Shown: positions 33,133 through 41,967 of the stretch, piece by piece | Numbering within the stretch: the stretch's first letter is position 1 | Layout of the letters: each line of letters opens with the position of its first letter | NCBI RefSeq assembly: GCF_014851565.1 | Contig: NZ_JACVAA010000008.1 | Location: 181,154-245,153, forward strand | Length of the DNA stretch: 64,000 nt | Direction of reading: 5' to 3' | From: Pseudomonas sp. PDM15 | GTDB taxonomy: Bacteria > Pseudomonadota > Gammaproteobacteria > Pseudomonadales > Pseudomonadaceae | Program-made: the position numbers and the translations under genes | The notes under the pieces: model-generated | What the model was told of the DNA's origin: nothing | Databases searched by the model: none | What the model saw: only the letters and a program-made list of their open reading frames with translations

Positions 33133-35277
33133 TCACGCTGCGCTGAGCAGCTGGACCAGGCGTGCGGCGAGTTCACTGCGACGGAAGGGTTTCGCCAGTA
33201 TCTCGAAGCCGTGCATCTGCGCCGGGGTGAGGTTGGCGTAACCGGTGATGATCAGCACTGGCAGGCTGGGCAAGCGCTGGTGCAGCTCACGAGCCAGCTG
33301 GGCGCCGGTCTTGTCCGGCATGATGTGGTCGGTGACCAGCACGTCCGGTGCCAGACCCTCGTCGATCAGGCGCAGCGCGGCGGCCGCCGAGTTGGCCCCA
33401 GTCACCTGGTAGCCCAGGTCCTCCAGTTGCATGGTGACGGTCTGCCGGACCATATCCTCATCGTCGACCAGCAGCACCCGTGTCGGCCGCGGTGCCCGCG
33501 GCGCATCGGCGGTTTCGTCACCTTCGCTCGCCGCCTGAGTTGCGGTGATCGGCAGCCACATGCTGACCCGCGTGCCCAACCCCACTTCCGATTCGATGCC
33601 GAGGCCGCCGCCGGATTGCGCCGCCAGCCCCTGGACCATGGACAGGCCGAGACCGGTGCCCTTGCCGATACCCTTGGTGGAGAAGAACGGGTCCACACAG
33701 CGCTTGAGCGTTTCGGCACTCATGCCGCTGCCGTTGTCGCTGATCGTCAGGCACGCGTAGCGCCCGGCGCTCAGACCTCTCACCGCGGCGCTGGGCACGT
33801 CGTCCAGCGTCGCACTGATTTCCAGGCGGCCGCCATCGCCCATGGCATCGCGGGCGTTGACCGCCAGGTTGAGAATGGCCAGTTCGAGCTGGTGCGGGTC
33901 GACTATCACCGCCGGCAGATGACTGGGAATGTCGATTGCCACTTCGATCATCGGGCCCAGCGAGCGGACGATCAGGTCGCGCATGTCGTTGACCAGCGTC
34001 TCCAGCGCCACGGCCCGCGGCTTCAGGGTCTGTCGGCGGGCGAAGGTCAGCAGGCGGCCGACCAGGGTGCGCGCGCGGTCCGCGGCCTGCAGCGCGCAGT
34101 CGACCAGCTCCCGCGAGCGTTCGTCGTCCATGCGCCGGCGCACCAGGTCCAGGGTGCCCATGATCGGCGTCAGCAGGTTGTTGAAGTCATGCGCGATACC
34201 GCCGGTGAGCTGGCCGATGGTCTCCATCTTGCGCGTCTCGTGATGCTCCGCCACGGTGGCCTCGCGCTCGGCAACCATCAGGGCCACACGTTCTTCCAGG
34301 CTCTCGTTGAGCTCGCGCAGCTGCACTTCGGCACGGGCCCGCTCGATGTGCGCCCAGCAGCGCTGCGTCACTTCGCTGACCAGGGTGCGCTCGTAGACGG
34401 ACCAGGTGCGTGGCGCCTTGTCGTAAACCGCCATCAGGGCGGTCAGGCGGCCGTCCTTGATCAGCGGCATGCAGATGGCGGCACAGATGTGCGAGGCGCG
34501 GAATACGGCGGCCTCGCTCGGCTGCAACTGCTTCAGATCGTTGATCATCAGCGGCTGGCCGGCGCGCAGGCTGCGCACGGCGAACTCGCCGTAATTGGCC
34601 AGGCTGTAACGTCCCAGCAGACGTGTTGATCCCGGTTGCACCCAATCGCCACGCACGGTCAGGCCGTTCTCGTCCGCATCCATCTCGGCATAGGCGCAGC
34701 CGGATAGACGCAGGTGTTCGCCCAGCATGCGCGTGGTGGCGGCCATGATCATGCCGGGGCTGGTGGCGTCTGCCACCTCGGCCGCCAACGCAGCGAGGAA
34801 ACCGAGCCGCTGGTTGGCTACCACCGTGGCGGTGGTTTCCGTGACCGTATCAAGGATGGCGACGACCCGGCCGGCATGATCGCGTATCGGGCTGTAGCAG
34901 AAGGTGAAGTAGGCCTGCTCCGGCTCACCACTGCGCTCGAGGACCAGCGGGTAATCCTCGACGTAGGTGGCCTGGCCTGCCCAGGCGCGTTCGGCGATCG
35001 GGCCGACGTCGCCCCAGACCTCTTTCCATACCTCGCTGAACCGCTGCCCGAGGGCGGCGGGCTTGTTGCCGAGAATCGGGCTGAAGGCATCATTGTGCAG
35101 CGTGACCAGGTCGCTGCCCCACATGATGGCCTGGGGGAAGCGCGAGTCCAGGCACAGGGCGAGGGTGGTCTTGAGAACGTCGGGCCATTCGCCGATAGGA
35201 CCTAATGCGGTGGCGGACCAGTCATAGCTGCGGATGCGCTCCGCCATCTCGCCGTCAGCCTTGAGCCAGTCCGTCAT
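33133..35277 (-). CDS. PAS-GAF hybrid histidine kinase
   Basis: Soluble hybrid sensor kinase of 714 aa. Domains in order: PAS (about 25-150, with SFPQ-like SRFPQAIMWGSDLVTLHNDA), GAF (about 160-310), coiled coil, HisKA (GQLTGGIAHDFNNLLTPIMG), HATPase_c (NLAVNARDAMG, SDNGSGM, GTGLGLSMVQGL) and a C-terminal receiver (DVLVTDHIMPDKTG). The AHDFNN form of the H-box is typical of light or redox PAS kinases. It is 227 bp upstream of rsbR on the same strand, so it may share the stress circuit, but no response regulator with an output domain is nearby. Confidence 0.88.
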   Translation of the reverse strand: MTDWLKADGEMAERIRSYDWSATALGPIGEWPDVLKTTLALCLDSRFPQAIMWGSDLVTLHNDAFSPILGNKPAALGQRFSEVWKEVWGDVGPIAERAWAGQATYVEDYPLVLERSGEPEQAYFTFCYSPIRDHAGRVVAILDTVTETTATVVANQRLGFLAALAAEVADATSPGMIMAATTRMLGEHLRLSGCAYAEMDADENGLTVRGDWVQPGSTRLLGRYSLANYGEFAVRSLRAGQPLMINDLKQLQPSEAAVFRASHICAAICMPLIKDGRLTALMAVYDKAPRTWSVYERTLVSEVTQRCWAHIERARAEVQLRELNESLEERVALMVAEREATVAEHHETRKMETIGQLTGGIAHDFNNLLTPIMGTLDLVRRRMDDERSRELVDCALQAADRARTLVGRLLTFARRQTLKPRAVALETLVNDMRDLIVRSLGPMIEVAIDIPSHLPAVIVDPHQLELAILNLAVNARDAMGDGGRLEISATLDDVPSAAVRGLSAGRYACLTISDNGSGMSAETLKRCVDPFFSTKGIGKGTGLGLSMVQGLAAQSGGGLGIESEVGLGTRVSMWLPITATQAASEGDETADAPRAPRPTRVLLVDDEDMVRQTVTMQLEDLGYQVTGANSAAAALRLIDEGLAPDVLVTDHIMPDKTGAQLARELHQRLPSLPVLIITGYANLTPAQMHGFEILAKPFRRSELAARLVQLLSAA

Positions 35278-35519
35278 ATCGCTGTTTTCCTATCGGACTC
35301 AGTAGAAGGTCGGGCCCATGGGCCAACCGAAGTGCGGTATGCAGAAGCGGATAGGCGCGACGCTATACAGGATTGAGTCCCTATCCGTGAGCGGTAGAGC
35401 AGGGGGCTGGCGGAAAAGTTCGGCCTTTAACTGGCGGCCTTGACGGGCTGTCGACGAGTCGACGTTTACCGCGCAGCGGATTGCCTGAACTGGGCAGGTC
35501 GGGCCACCTCGAACGCAAT

Positions 35520-35548
35520 GAGGCCCATCCGGGGCCTCTCGCGAGGTG
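35520..35548 (+). promoter_or_regulatory. Leader hairpin before 35553 with SD-pairing arm
   Basis: GAGGCCC (35520-35526) pairs perfectly with GGGCCTC (35532-35538) around ATCCG. The 3' arm's CCTC can alternatively pair with GAGG of the ribosome binding site (35543-35546) through CCTC-TCGC-GAGG. The two foldings exclude each other, as in a translational switch. Confidence 0.5.
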
Positions 35549-35552
35549 AAAC

Positions 35553-35741
35553 ATGCACACGATCAACCCAGGTAACCAGCCCGAGACAGAGGCGCCGGTC
35601 GAGCCCGGCACAGTCCCTGGCGACAGCAACACGCCGGCGCCGGATGAGGAGCGCCCGGAGGACTGGCGAGACCCCAACGAGCCTGACCCGCCCAACACGG
35701 AGCCGCCAGACCAGCGCACGGACCAGCCAGTGAAAGTCTGA
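35553..35741 (+). CDS. Small proline-rich acidic protein
   Basis: Protein of 62 aa made of P, E, D, N, T and G (for example PDEERPEDWRDPNEPDPPN), so it is probably disordered and cytoplasmic. A very good GAGGTG lies 4 nt before the ATG and a terminator follows at 35760, so it looks like its own transcription unit. No known family. Confidence 0.65.
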   Translation: MHTINPGNQPETEAPVEPGTVPGDSNTPAPDEERPEDWRDPNEPDPPNTEPPDQRTDQPVKV

Positions 35742-35759
35742 GCGACCCCAGCTAGCAGA

Positions 35760-35780
35760 CCCGGCGTGCAGCCGGGTTTC
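35760..35780 (+). terminator. Intrinsic terminator after the small proline-rich gene
   Basis: CCCGGC pairs with GCCGGG around GTGCA, followed by TTTCT. It lies 18 nt past the stop codon at 35741. Confidence 0.65.
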
Positions 35781-35910
35781 TGATGCTGAGCCAGCGCGCC
35801 GCTCTGAACTCATTCGGCCACGCCGCAATCCCAGGCAATGAGGTGCATTCCCGGCTCTGGCGAGCGTTGGGGACGTCGACCACATTCATCCGCTATAGCC
35901 CGAGACAATC

Positions 35911-36693
35911 TTGGCCAAACTGCGCATCGCTACCTTCAACGTCAACGGCATCCAGTCGCGTCTGGCGGCGCTGCTTGCCTGGCTCGATCGTGAAGAGCCG
36001 GACATCGTGTGCCTGCAGGAGCTCAAGGCGGCCGATCACAAGTTCCCTGGGGACGCCCTGCGTGACGCCGGTTATGGGGTGATCTGGCACGGCCAGCCGG
36101 CCTGGAACGGCGTGGCGATTCTGGCCAAGGGCATGCAGCCCCTGGAGATTCGCCGCGAGCTGCCCGGCGACACGGCCGACAAGCAGAGCCGCTACCTGGA
36201 GGCGGCGGCCCATGGGATGATCGTCGGCTGCCTGTACCTGCCCAACGGCAACCCGCAACCGGGGCCGAAGTTCGACTACAAGCTTGCCTGGTTCGAGCGC
36301 CTGATCGCGCATGCCGAATCCCTCGCCAGCAGTGGTCATCCGGCGGTCCTGGCCGGTGACTACAACGTGGTGCCGACCGATCTGGATATCTACAACCCGC
36401 GCTCCTGGCAGAAGGACGCGCTGCTGCAACCAGAAAGCCGTGAGTGTTATCGGCGCCTGCTGCAACAGGGCTGGACCGATGCGCTGCGTGCGCGCTTTCC
36501 CGAGGAGCGCCTGTACACCTTCTGGGATTACTTCCGCCAGCACTGGCAACGCAATTCCGGGCTGCGCATCGACCACCTGCTGCTCAGCGAGACGCTGGCC
36601 AAGGGCTTGCTGGACGCCGGCGTGGACCGCTGGGTGCGCGGTGAGCCACATGCCAGCGACCACGCTCCCGCCTGGGTGACGGTGGAGGTCTAG
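35911..36693 (+). CDS. xthA: Exodeoxyribonuclease III (TTG start)
   Basis: AP endonuclease and 3'-5' exonuclease of base-excision repair, 260 aa. ExoIII motifs are complete: LRIATFNVNGI, the metal Glu in IVCLQELKA, GDYNVVPTDLDIYNP, and C-terminal LRIDHLLLS and ASDHAPAWV. The reading frame starts with TTG at 35911 (M-AKLRIATFN) and no ATG is available nearby; the ribosome binding site is weak (CGAGA). A rare start and weak site suggest low expression. Confidence 0.92.
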   Translation: MAKLRIATFNVNGIQSRLAALLAWLDREEPDIVCLQELKAADHKFPGDALRDAGYGVIWHGQPAWNGVAILAKGMQPLEIRRELPGDTADKQSRYLEAAAHGMIVGCLYLPNGNPQPGPKFDYKLAWFERLIAHAESLASSGHPAVLAGDYNVVPTDLDIYNPRSWQKDALLQPESRECYRRLLQQGWTDALRARFPEERLYTFWDYFRQHWQRNSGLRIDHLLLSETLAKGLLDAGVDRWVRGEPHASDHAPAWVTVEV

Positions 36694-36704
36694 CCGGCGA
36701 GACG

Positions 36705-36723
36705 CTGCGCTGGGTCAGCGCAG
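36705..36723. terminator. Convergent hairpin terminator
   Basis: A perfect 7-bp stem CTGCGCT / AGCGCAG with loop GGGTC lies in the 31-nt gap between the convergent xthA and 36725 genes. No clear U-tract on either side. Confidence 0.5.
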
Positions 36724-36724
36724 T

Positions 36725-37045
36725 TCAGAAGCTGCGCAGCAGCACGCTCTCGTAGGGCTGGGCGTTGGGGTCGAGCAGCAGCACCGGGCGGCGGCCCGAG
36801 GTCCGCGGCCTGTAGAAGTGCGCGCCGAGCTGGCCGAGCGCCAACCGGCAAGCGTGTTCGGCATCGCTGCAGTCCAGCAGCTCGAGGTCAGGCGGCGTAT
36901 AGAACACCGCTTGCTTGATGTCGCCGAAGAGGATGTTGATCAGCACCAGCTTCTGGCTATGGCTGAACACTTCCAGATGAAGTGACTCCTTCAGCAGCGA
37001 CAGTGGTGCCTCGAAGTAGGCGCAACGAAGTAATCCCATGGGCAT
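36725..37045 (-). CDS. Hypothetical protein, paralogue of 24357-24734
   Basis: Unknown protein of about 106 aa, starting MPMGLLRCAYFEAPLSLL. It shares three aligned blocks with the protein encoded at 24357-24734 (HACRLALGQL against KACRIALGHF, LLLDPNAQPYESVLL against LILDPNGPLYDGVLF). Both end near the same point. The frame is open to 37318, but the extra part is low-complexity Arg/Pro-rich sequence without a counterpart. ATGs at 37045 and 37039 are both possible. Confidence 0.68.
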   Translation of the reverse strand: MPMGLLRCAYFEAPLSLLKESLHLEVFSHSQKLVLINILFGDIKQAVFYTPPDLELLDCSDAEHACRLALGQLGAHFYRPRTSGRRPVLLLDPNAQPYESVLLRSF

Positions 37046-37489
37046 ATCTACCGGGGACGAGCGGCCCGCAGGCGGGCGGCTCTGGGATGTACATCCACGG
37101 TCCGATACAGGTCTATTCAGCTGGCGCTGAGCAGTTGCTCTACTGCGCGATGGGCAACCTGAGATGCAGGGAGAGTGGGGCTCTCTATTCGCGCGGCGGT
37201 GTTGCCGTGAAAACGGGTGTAGTTCCGTTCTACGCCCTATGCGCGGGTGCGTCCAACAATCATTTGCCCGATCGCGCCTGCCGATGCGCTTGCCGGCTGG
37301 CGCTCCGAGTGAAGGCAAAGTAGTGGCGTGAGCCGCGCAATCGGTCGGTCCTGAGCCGTCGGCGGTTCTGTTCGACGGTCGCTCGGCTCATCGAGCAATG
37401 CACATGCCGGATGGCCAATTTCTTCAGGAGCCATTTGCTCGCGCGGCGATCCATATCGTCACCTACCGTGGAAAGCCGAGAGATCAGCC
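37046..37489. other. 444-bp gap, no gene assigned
   Basis: Divergent gap between the 36725 gene and the acetyltransferase gene. A plus-strand frame (36982-37323) overlaps the start of the minus-strand gene and has no ribosome binding site, so it was left out. No RNA gene or palindrome recognised. Confidence 0.4.
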
Positions 37490-38071
37490 ATGACGCAGCG
37501 CTCGCAGAAGGAACTCATGTTGGCCGGGGAGTTGTACGTGGCTTGCGGCCCCGAACTGGCCGCCGATGCGCAGCGCGCGGCGGACTGGATGGCGCGTTAC
37601 AACGCTGCGGGCGCGGCTTCGCAAGAAGAGCGTCGAGCGCTGCTGGCCGAGCTGTTGGGGGCGGTGGGCGAGGGCGTGAACATACGGCCGCCGTTCTACT
37701 GCGACTATGGCTACAACATCCACCTGGCGCCCGGCGTGTTCATGAACTTCGGCTGCGTCATCCTCGACGTCTGCCGGGTCAGCATCGGCGCCGGCACGCA
37801 GATCGGCCCGGGCGTGCAGCTATTGACCGCAGACCACCCGCGCGAGCCGGAGCTGCGTGCCCAGCTGCTGGAGTTCGGCAGGCCCGTGAGCATCGGGGCG
37901 AATGTGTGGATCGGCGCGGGGGCGCTGATCCTGCCGGGGGTGACCGTGGGAGATAACGCCCTGATCGGTGCCGGCAGCGTGGTGACCCGGGATGTGCCTG
38001 CCGGGGCTACCGTGGTGGGCAATCCCGCCCGCGTCATCCGGGCCTGCGGCTCGTCTGCTGCGGGCGGCTGA
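37490..38071 (+). CDS. Sugar O-acetyltransferase (Maa/NodL/LacA family)
   Basis: Left-handed beta-helix acetyltransferase of 193 aa that moves acetyl from acetyl-CoA to a sugar hydroxyl. The N-terminal Maa domain is seen in AGELYVACGPELAADAQRA. Hexapeptide repeats run from about 65 to 180 (VNIRPPFYCDYGYNIHLAPG, VSIGANVWIGAGALILPG). The catalytic His lies in LLTADHPRE. Typical length for maltose/galactoside acetyltransferases. Confidence 0.88.
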   Translation: MTQRSQKELMLAGELYVACGPELAADAQRAADWMARYNAAGAASQEERRALLAELLGAVGEGVNIRPPFYCDYGYNIHLAPGVFMNFGCVILDVCRVSIGAGTQIGPGVQLLTADHPREPELRAQLLEFGRPVSIGANVWIGAGALILPGVTVGDNALIGAGSVVTRDVPAGATVVGNPARVIRACGSSAAGG

Positions 38072-38077
38072 GCCGAG

Positions 38078-38108
38078 CGGGATCGGTGCCATTGCGGCAC
38101 CGCTCCCG
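38078..38108. terminator. Convergent hairpin terminator
   Basis: CGGGA plus CGGTGCC pair with GGCACCG plus TCCCG, with one mismatched position between the two stem parts. It lies 6 nt after the acetyltransferase stop codon and 8 nt before the end of the convergent amidase gene, so it can serve both. Confidence 0.7.
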
Positions 38109-38116
38109 TCGTGCCA

Positions 38117-39823
38117 TCAGTTGCCCAGCGGCGGGGTGCGCGGCGGTACCTGGCGCTTCGAGCCGGTCGATTCGAAGGCCGCGGCGAAGCGCAGCAGCGC
38201 CGAGTCGTCGTATGCACGACCGGCGAATGTCAGGCCCACCGGCATGCCGATATCGGCCATCACGCCCATCGGCACGGTGACCGTGGGTACGCCGAGGTGG
38301 CGGATGGCAAGGTTGCCGTTGGCAACCCAGATGCCATTGCTCCAGGCGATGTCCGCCGAGGCCGGGTTCACGTCGGCATCCGCCGGGCCCACGTCGGCCA
38401 CGGTGGGGAACAGCACGGCGTCTAGCTTGAGCTCGTCCATCCAGTCTTCGAGGTCGATCTTGCGCGTCCGCTCCAGGCCGCGCAGGCCGTCGGGCAGCGT
38501 CTCGATCTGGTCCCAGGTCTTCAGGCCGCGCTTGGCCATGTTGACGTATTCGTCCATGCCGGCGGCCAGGTCGTCTTCGCGATTGGGCAGAGTGCCCGGG
38601 TCGTGCGGGAAGATCTGCGGGCCGTCGACATCCGCCAGCTGGTTCAGCTTGGGATCGCCGTTGGCGCGCAGGAAGTCGTCGAAAGCCCAGCCCGACAGCT
38701 CCCACAGCTCGTCATGCAGGAACTCCGGGCTGACGATGCCGCGATTGAACACGGTGGGCGCGCCGGGGCGGTCGCCCTCGCAGTTGGACACCAGCGGGAA
38801 GTCCACTTCGATGACTTCCGCGCCGGCGGCTTCCAGGGCCTGGCGCGCCGCTTCCCACAGTGCGATGACCGAGGCACGGGTATGGATGCGCTGACCGGTC
38901 GGGCCACCGATGCCGGGTTTCTCGCTGGTGCCGGCCAGCTCGTCCCTGTTGATGAACATGCGCGGTACGCCCAGGCGCTTGCCCTTGAGCGCGGCGGCGC
39001 CGGCGGCCAGTTCCAGATAGGATGCCGGACGCACCTTGGAGGCCTTGGGAATCGGCACCCAGGGCTGCAGGCGCCACAGGTCGCCACGGGTCTCGGTGTC
39101 ATCGGCCACCACCACGTCGAGCACTTCGAGCAGGTCGGCCATGGTCCGCGCGTACGGCACCACCACATCCATGGTCGGCGTCAGCGGCCAGTTGCCACGT
39201 ACCGAGATCACCCCGCGCGATGGCGTATAGGCGCACAGGCCGTTGTTGGAGGCCGGGCCACGGCCGCTCGACCAGGTTTCCTCGGCCAGACCGAAGGCGC
39301 AATAGCTGGCGGCGGTAGCGGTGCCAGCACCGTTGGATGAGCCGGAGGCGAAGGGGGCCGTGAGGTAGGCGGCGTTGTACGGGCTTTCCGCGCGACCATA
39401 TACACCGCGCTGCATGCCGCCGTTGGCCATGGGTGGCATGTTGGTCTTGCCCAGGCAGATGGCGCCACCGGCGCGCAGGCGCTCGATGGTGAAGGCGTCG
39501 CGCTGGGCGACCAGGTCCTTGAACGCCGGGCTGCCGGAGGCGGCGGTGAGGCCCTTGACCAGGTAGCTGTCCTTGGCCGTGTAGGGAATGCCATCCAGCG
39601 GGCCGAGGGTTTCGCCACGGGCGCGGCGCGCGTCGGAAGCTTCGGCTTCCTGCAGCGCATCTGGGTTGCGCACGACCACGGCATTGAGCCTGGTTTCGGT
39701 ATCGGGGCCGTCGTAGGCGTCGATACGGGCCAGATAGGCCTGGACCAGCTCGACCGCCGTGGTGCGACCGGATTCGAGCGCGGCACGCAGCTCGGCAATG
39801 GAAACCTCAGTTACCTCAATCAT
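38117..39823 (-). CDS. Amidase-signature enzyme
   Basis: Hydrolase of carboxylic amides, 568 aa, of the amidase-signature family. The catalytic lysine is in YTAKDSYLVKG and the Gly/Ser-rich core is ASGSSNGAGTATAASYCAFG followed by EETWSSGRGPASNNG, which holds the cis-Ser and the nucleophile Ser. A 50-residue insertion lies around 230-290. The ATG at 39823 was preferred to the GTG at 39835 because GGTGA lies 10 nt upstream of it. It is cytoplasmic. The natural substrate is unknown. Confidence 0.88.
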   Translation of the reverse strand: MIEVTEVSIAELRAALESGRTTAVELVQAYLARIDAYDGPDTETRLNAVVVRNPDALQEAEASDARRARGETLGPLDGIPYTAKDSYLVKGLTAASGSPAFKDLVAQRDAFTIERLRAGGAICLGKTNMPPMANGGMQRGVYGRAESPYNAAYLTAPFASGSSNGAGTATAASYCAFGLAEETWSSGRGPASNNGLCAYTPSRGVISVRGNWPLTPTMDVVVPYARTMADLLEVLDVVVADDTETRGDLWRLQPWVPIPKASKVRPASYLELAAGAAALKGKRLGVPRMFINRDELAGTSEKPGIGGPTGQRIHTRASVIALWEAARQALEAAGAEVIEVDFPLVSNCEGDRPGAPTVFNRGIVSPEFLHDELWELSGWAFDDFLRANGDPKLNQLADVDGPQIFPHDPGTLPNREDDLAAGMDEYVNMAKRGLKTWDQIETLPDGLRGLERTRKIDLEDWMDELKLDAVLFPTVADVGPADADVNPASADIAWSNGIWVANGNLAIRHLGVPTVTVPMGVMADIGMPVGLTFAGRAYDDSALLRFAAAFESTGSKRQVPPRTPPLGN

Positions 39824-39879
39824 CTTGTTATTCACCGCTGGCTACTGATGGGTGGCGCAGGGAACCTGCTGCACGCTGA

Positions 39880-39932
39880 ACTCTGGATTCAGAGTGTCAA
39901 TTATGTCAAACAGTTGGTCTGATATGTCAAAC
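39880..39932. promoter_or_regulatory. Repeats upstream of the amidase gene
   Basis: An inverted repeat ACTCTG-GATT-CAGAGT lies at 39880-39895. Two identical direct repeats TATGTCAAAC lie at 39902-39911 and 39923-39932, spaced 21 bp (two helical turns), and a related TGTCAATT is at 39895-39902. The layout suits a regulator binding the same DNA face. Confidence 0.6.
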
Positions 39933-40040
39933 GCTTGCTCATGGCGGAACACATTTCGCTACGAGGAAGCATAGGAAGGTAGCGGCGGCAGCGGAAATAC
40001 CGAGGGCGATCCGTGCTCGTTTCGCGCGGGACGGGAGAGT

Positions 40041-40069
40041 GGCCTGGTGGGCGGGAGGCCCACCAGGCC
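40041..40069 (-). terminator. Strong hairpin after the chemoreceptor gene
   Basis: A perfect 12-bp stem GGCCTGGTGGGC / GCCCACCAGGCC with a 5-nt loop lies 5 nt after the minus-strand stop codon at 40075. It has no U-tract but is very stable. Confidence 0.65.
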
Positions 40070-40074
40070 AGTAC

Positions 40075-41967
40075 TCAGATGCGGAAGCTGCCCACCAGTT
40101 GCTGCAGACGGGCGGCCTGGCGCTCCAGATCGCCGCAGGCGCGCAGGGTGGCCTGCAGGTTCTCCACGCCCTCCTGGTTAAGCGTGTTGATCTCGTTGAT
40201 GTCCATGTTCAGCGCCTCGACCACTGCGGTCTGTTCCTCGGTGGCGGTGGCCACCGACTGGTTCATGCCGTCGATCTCGCCGATGCGCTGGGTCACACTG
40301 CCCAGGCGCTCGCCGGCCTGGTTGGCGATCTCCACACTCTGCGCGCTGTAGTGCTGGCTCTCGGTCATGGTGGTGACCGAATCACGGGCGCCGACCTGCA
40401 GCTCCTCGATCATCTTGTGGATTTCCTGCGCCGACTCCTGGGTACGGTGGGCCAGGCTGCGCACCTCGTCCGCCACCACGGCGAAGCCACGCCCCGCCTC
40501 GCCAGCGCGGGCTGCTTCGATGGCCGCGTTGAGGGCGAGGAGGTTGGTCTGCGCGGAGATGCTCTTGATCACTTCGAGGATCTGGCCGATGTCCACGGTC
40601 TTGCTGTTCAGTACCTCGATATTGGCGCTGGAGGCGCTGATCTTCTCCGACAGCTCGTTCATCGCCACGATGGTCTTCTGCAGCACTTGGCTGCCTTCCT
40701 CGGCCAGATGACGGGCATCCGAGGCCTGGTTGGAGGCGTCGGCGGCGTTGCGCGCGATCTCCTGGGCGGCGGCGCCCAGTTCGTTGATCGCCGCGGCCAC
40801 ACTGTTGGTGCGGCTGGCCTGCTCGTCGGAGTTGGCCATGGATGAGTTGGAGGCATTGACCACCAGCTTGGCCACTTCGTTGAGCTGGCCGGTGGCTGAG
40901 GACACCTCGCGGATCGAGCCATGAATGCGCTCGACGAACTGGTTGAAGGAGGTGGCCAGCTCACCAAATTCATCGCGGCTCTGCACGCTCAGGCGCTTGG
41001 TCAGGTCGCCGTCGCCCTGGGCGATGTCGCGCATGGCCGTGCCCATCAGCAGCAGCGGCTGCATCAGCACGCGGATCAGCATGCCGAGCAGGAATACGGT
41101 GGCGATCACCGCGACGATGGTGGCGACCACGGCCGAGGCGCGGAACTCGCCGAGGGCGGCGAAGGCGGCATCCTGGTCCAGCACCAGGGCCACGTACCAG
41201 TTGGCCGAGGGCAGGCCTTCCAGCGGGGTGAAGGCGATGAACTGGGTCTTGCCATCCAGCTCGACTTCGCTGACGCCGGCCTGCACGCGCGGGGTGTCCT
41301 GCGGGTACAGCTCCTTGATGTCCTTGAGGGTGTAATTGCTGTCCGGGTGCAGCAGCACCTTGCCCTGGGCGCTGACCAGGAAGGCATGGCCGTGGCCCTG
41401 GAACTTCAGCGACTCCAGCAGCTGGGCGATACTCGCCAGGTCCATGTCGGCACCGGCCACGCCGACCATCTGGCCGTCACGGCGCACCGGGGTGGCGATG
41501 GTGATCACCAGCTTCTGCGAGGAAGCGGCGATATAGGGCTCGGTCAGCGCGCTGCCCTGGGCGGCGCTGGCGGCCTTGTACCAGCCGCGGGCGCGCGGGT
41601 CGTAGTCGGCCGGACGGTTGCCCACGGGCACCGAGGTCATGGCGCCATCGGCGCCGCCGAAGTAGGTGAGCTGGAAGCGCTGGCCGTAGACCGGCAGGTT
41701 CAGCGCGGCCTCCAGCGGCAGGCCCTGCTCGCCGTTGGCGGAGAGCTGCTGGGCCAGGGACTCGACCAGCTGGATACGGCCGTCCAGCCAGGTCTTGATA
41801 TTGCGCGTGGCCAGGCTGCCGACTTCCTGCAGCGAGGCATGCACGTCGGCGTTCAGGGTCTGGCGCTGGCGGTAGTCGTTGAACAGCACGAACAGGGTGA
41901 ACGCAACAATCGTCACCAGAGAGGCGGCCAGCAGGATCTTCTGGCTGAACTTCAGGTTGGAGGGCAT
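40075..41967 (-). CDS. Amino-acid chemoreceptor (PctA/B/C-type MCP)
   Basis: Methyl-accepting chemotaxis protein of 630 aa: transmembrane helix 1 (about 9-29), a periplasmic double-Cache sensor (about 35-275), transmembrane helix 2, HAMP, and the signalling domain with the conserved tip AGRGFAVVADEVRSLAHRTQ. The sensor carries the amino-acid motif of dCache_1AA receptors: Tyr122, Arg127, Trp129 and Tyr130 in DYDPRARGWY, and Asp174 in GVAGADMDL. These match the residues that hold the ligand in PctA, so it should respond to L-amino acids. The ATG at 41967 (MPSNLKFSQKILLA) gives the expected membrane topology. Confidence 0.92.
   Translation of the reverse strand: MPSNLKFSQKILLAASLVTIVAFTLFVLFNDYRQRQTLNADVHASLQEVGSLATRNIKTWLDGRIQLVESLAQQLSANGEQGLPLEAALNLPVYGQRFQLTYFGGADGAMTSVPVGNRPADYDPRARGWYKAASAAQGSALTEPYIAASSQKLVITIATPVRRDGQMVGVAGADMDLASIAQLLESLKFQGHGHAFLVSAQGKVLLHPDSNYTLKDIKELYPQDTPRVQAGVSEVELDGKTQFIAFTPLEGLPSANWYVALVLDQDAAFAALGEFRASAVVATIVAVIATVFLLGMLIRVLMQPLLLMGTAMRDIAQGDGDLTKRLSVQSRDEFGELATSFNQFVERIHGSIREVSSATGQLNEVAKLVVNASNSSMANSDEQASRTNSVAAAINELGAAAQEIARNAADASNQASDARHLAEEGSQVLQKTIVAMNELSEKISASSANIEVLNSKTVDIGQILEVIKSISAQTNLLALNAAIEAARAGEAGRGFAVVADEVRSLAHRTQESAQEIHKMIEELQVGARDSVTTMTESQHYSAQSVEIANQAGERLGSVTQRIGEIDGMNQSVATATEEQTAVVEALNMDINEINTLNQEGVENLQATLRACGDLERQAARLQQLVGSFRI

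Noticed and set aside
36982..37323. 113-aa plus-strand frame between the unknown protein and the acetyltransferase
   Set aside because: No ribosome binding site, overlaps the start of the minus-strand gene, and no recognisable fold.
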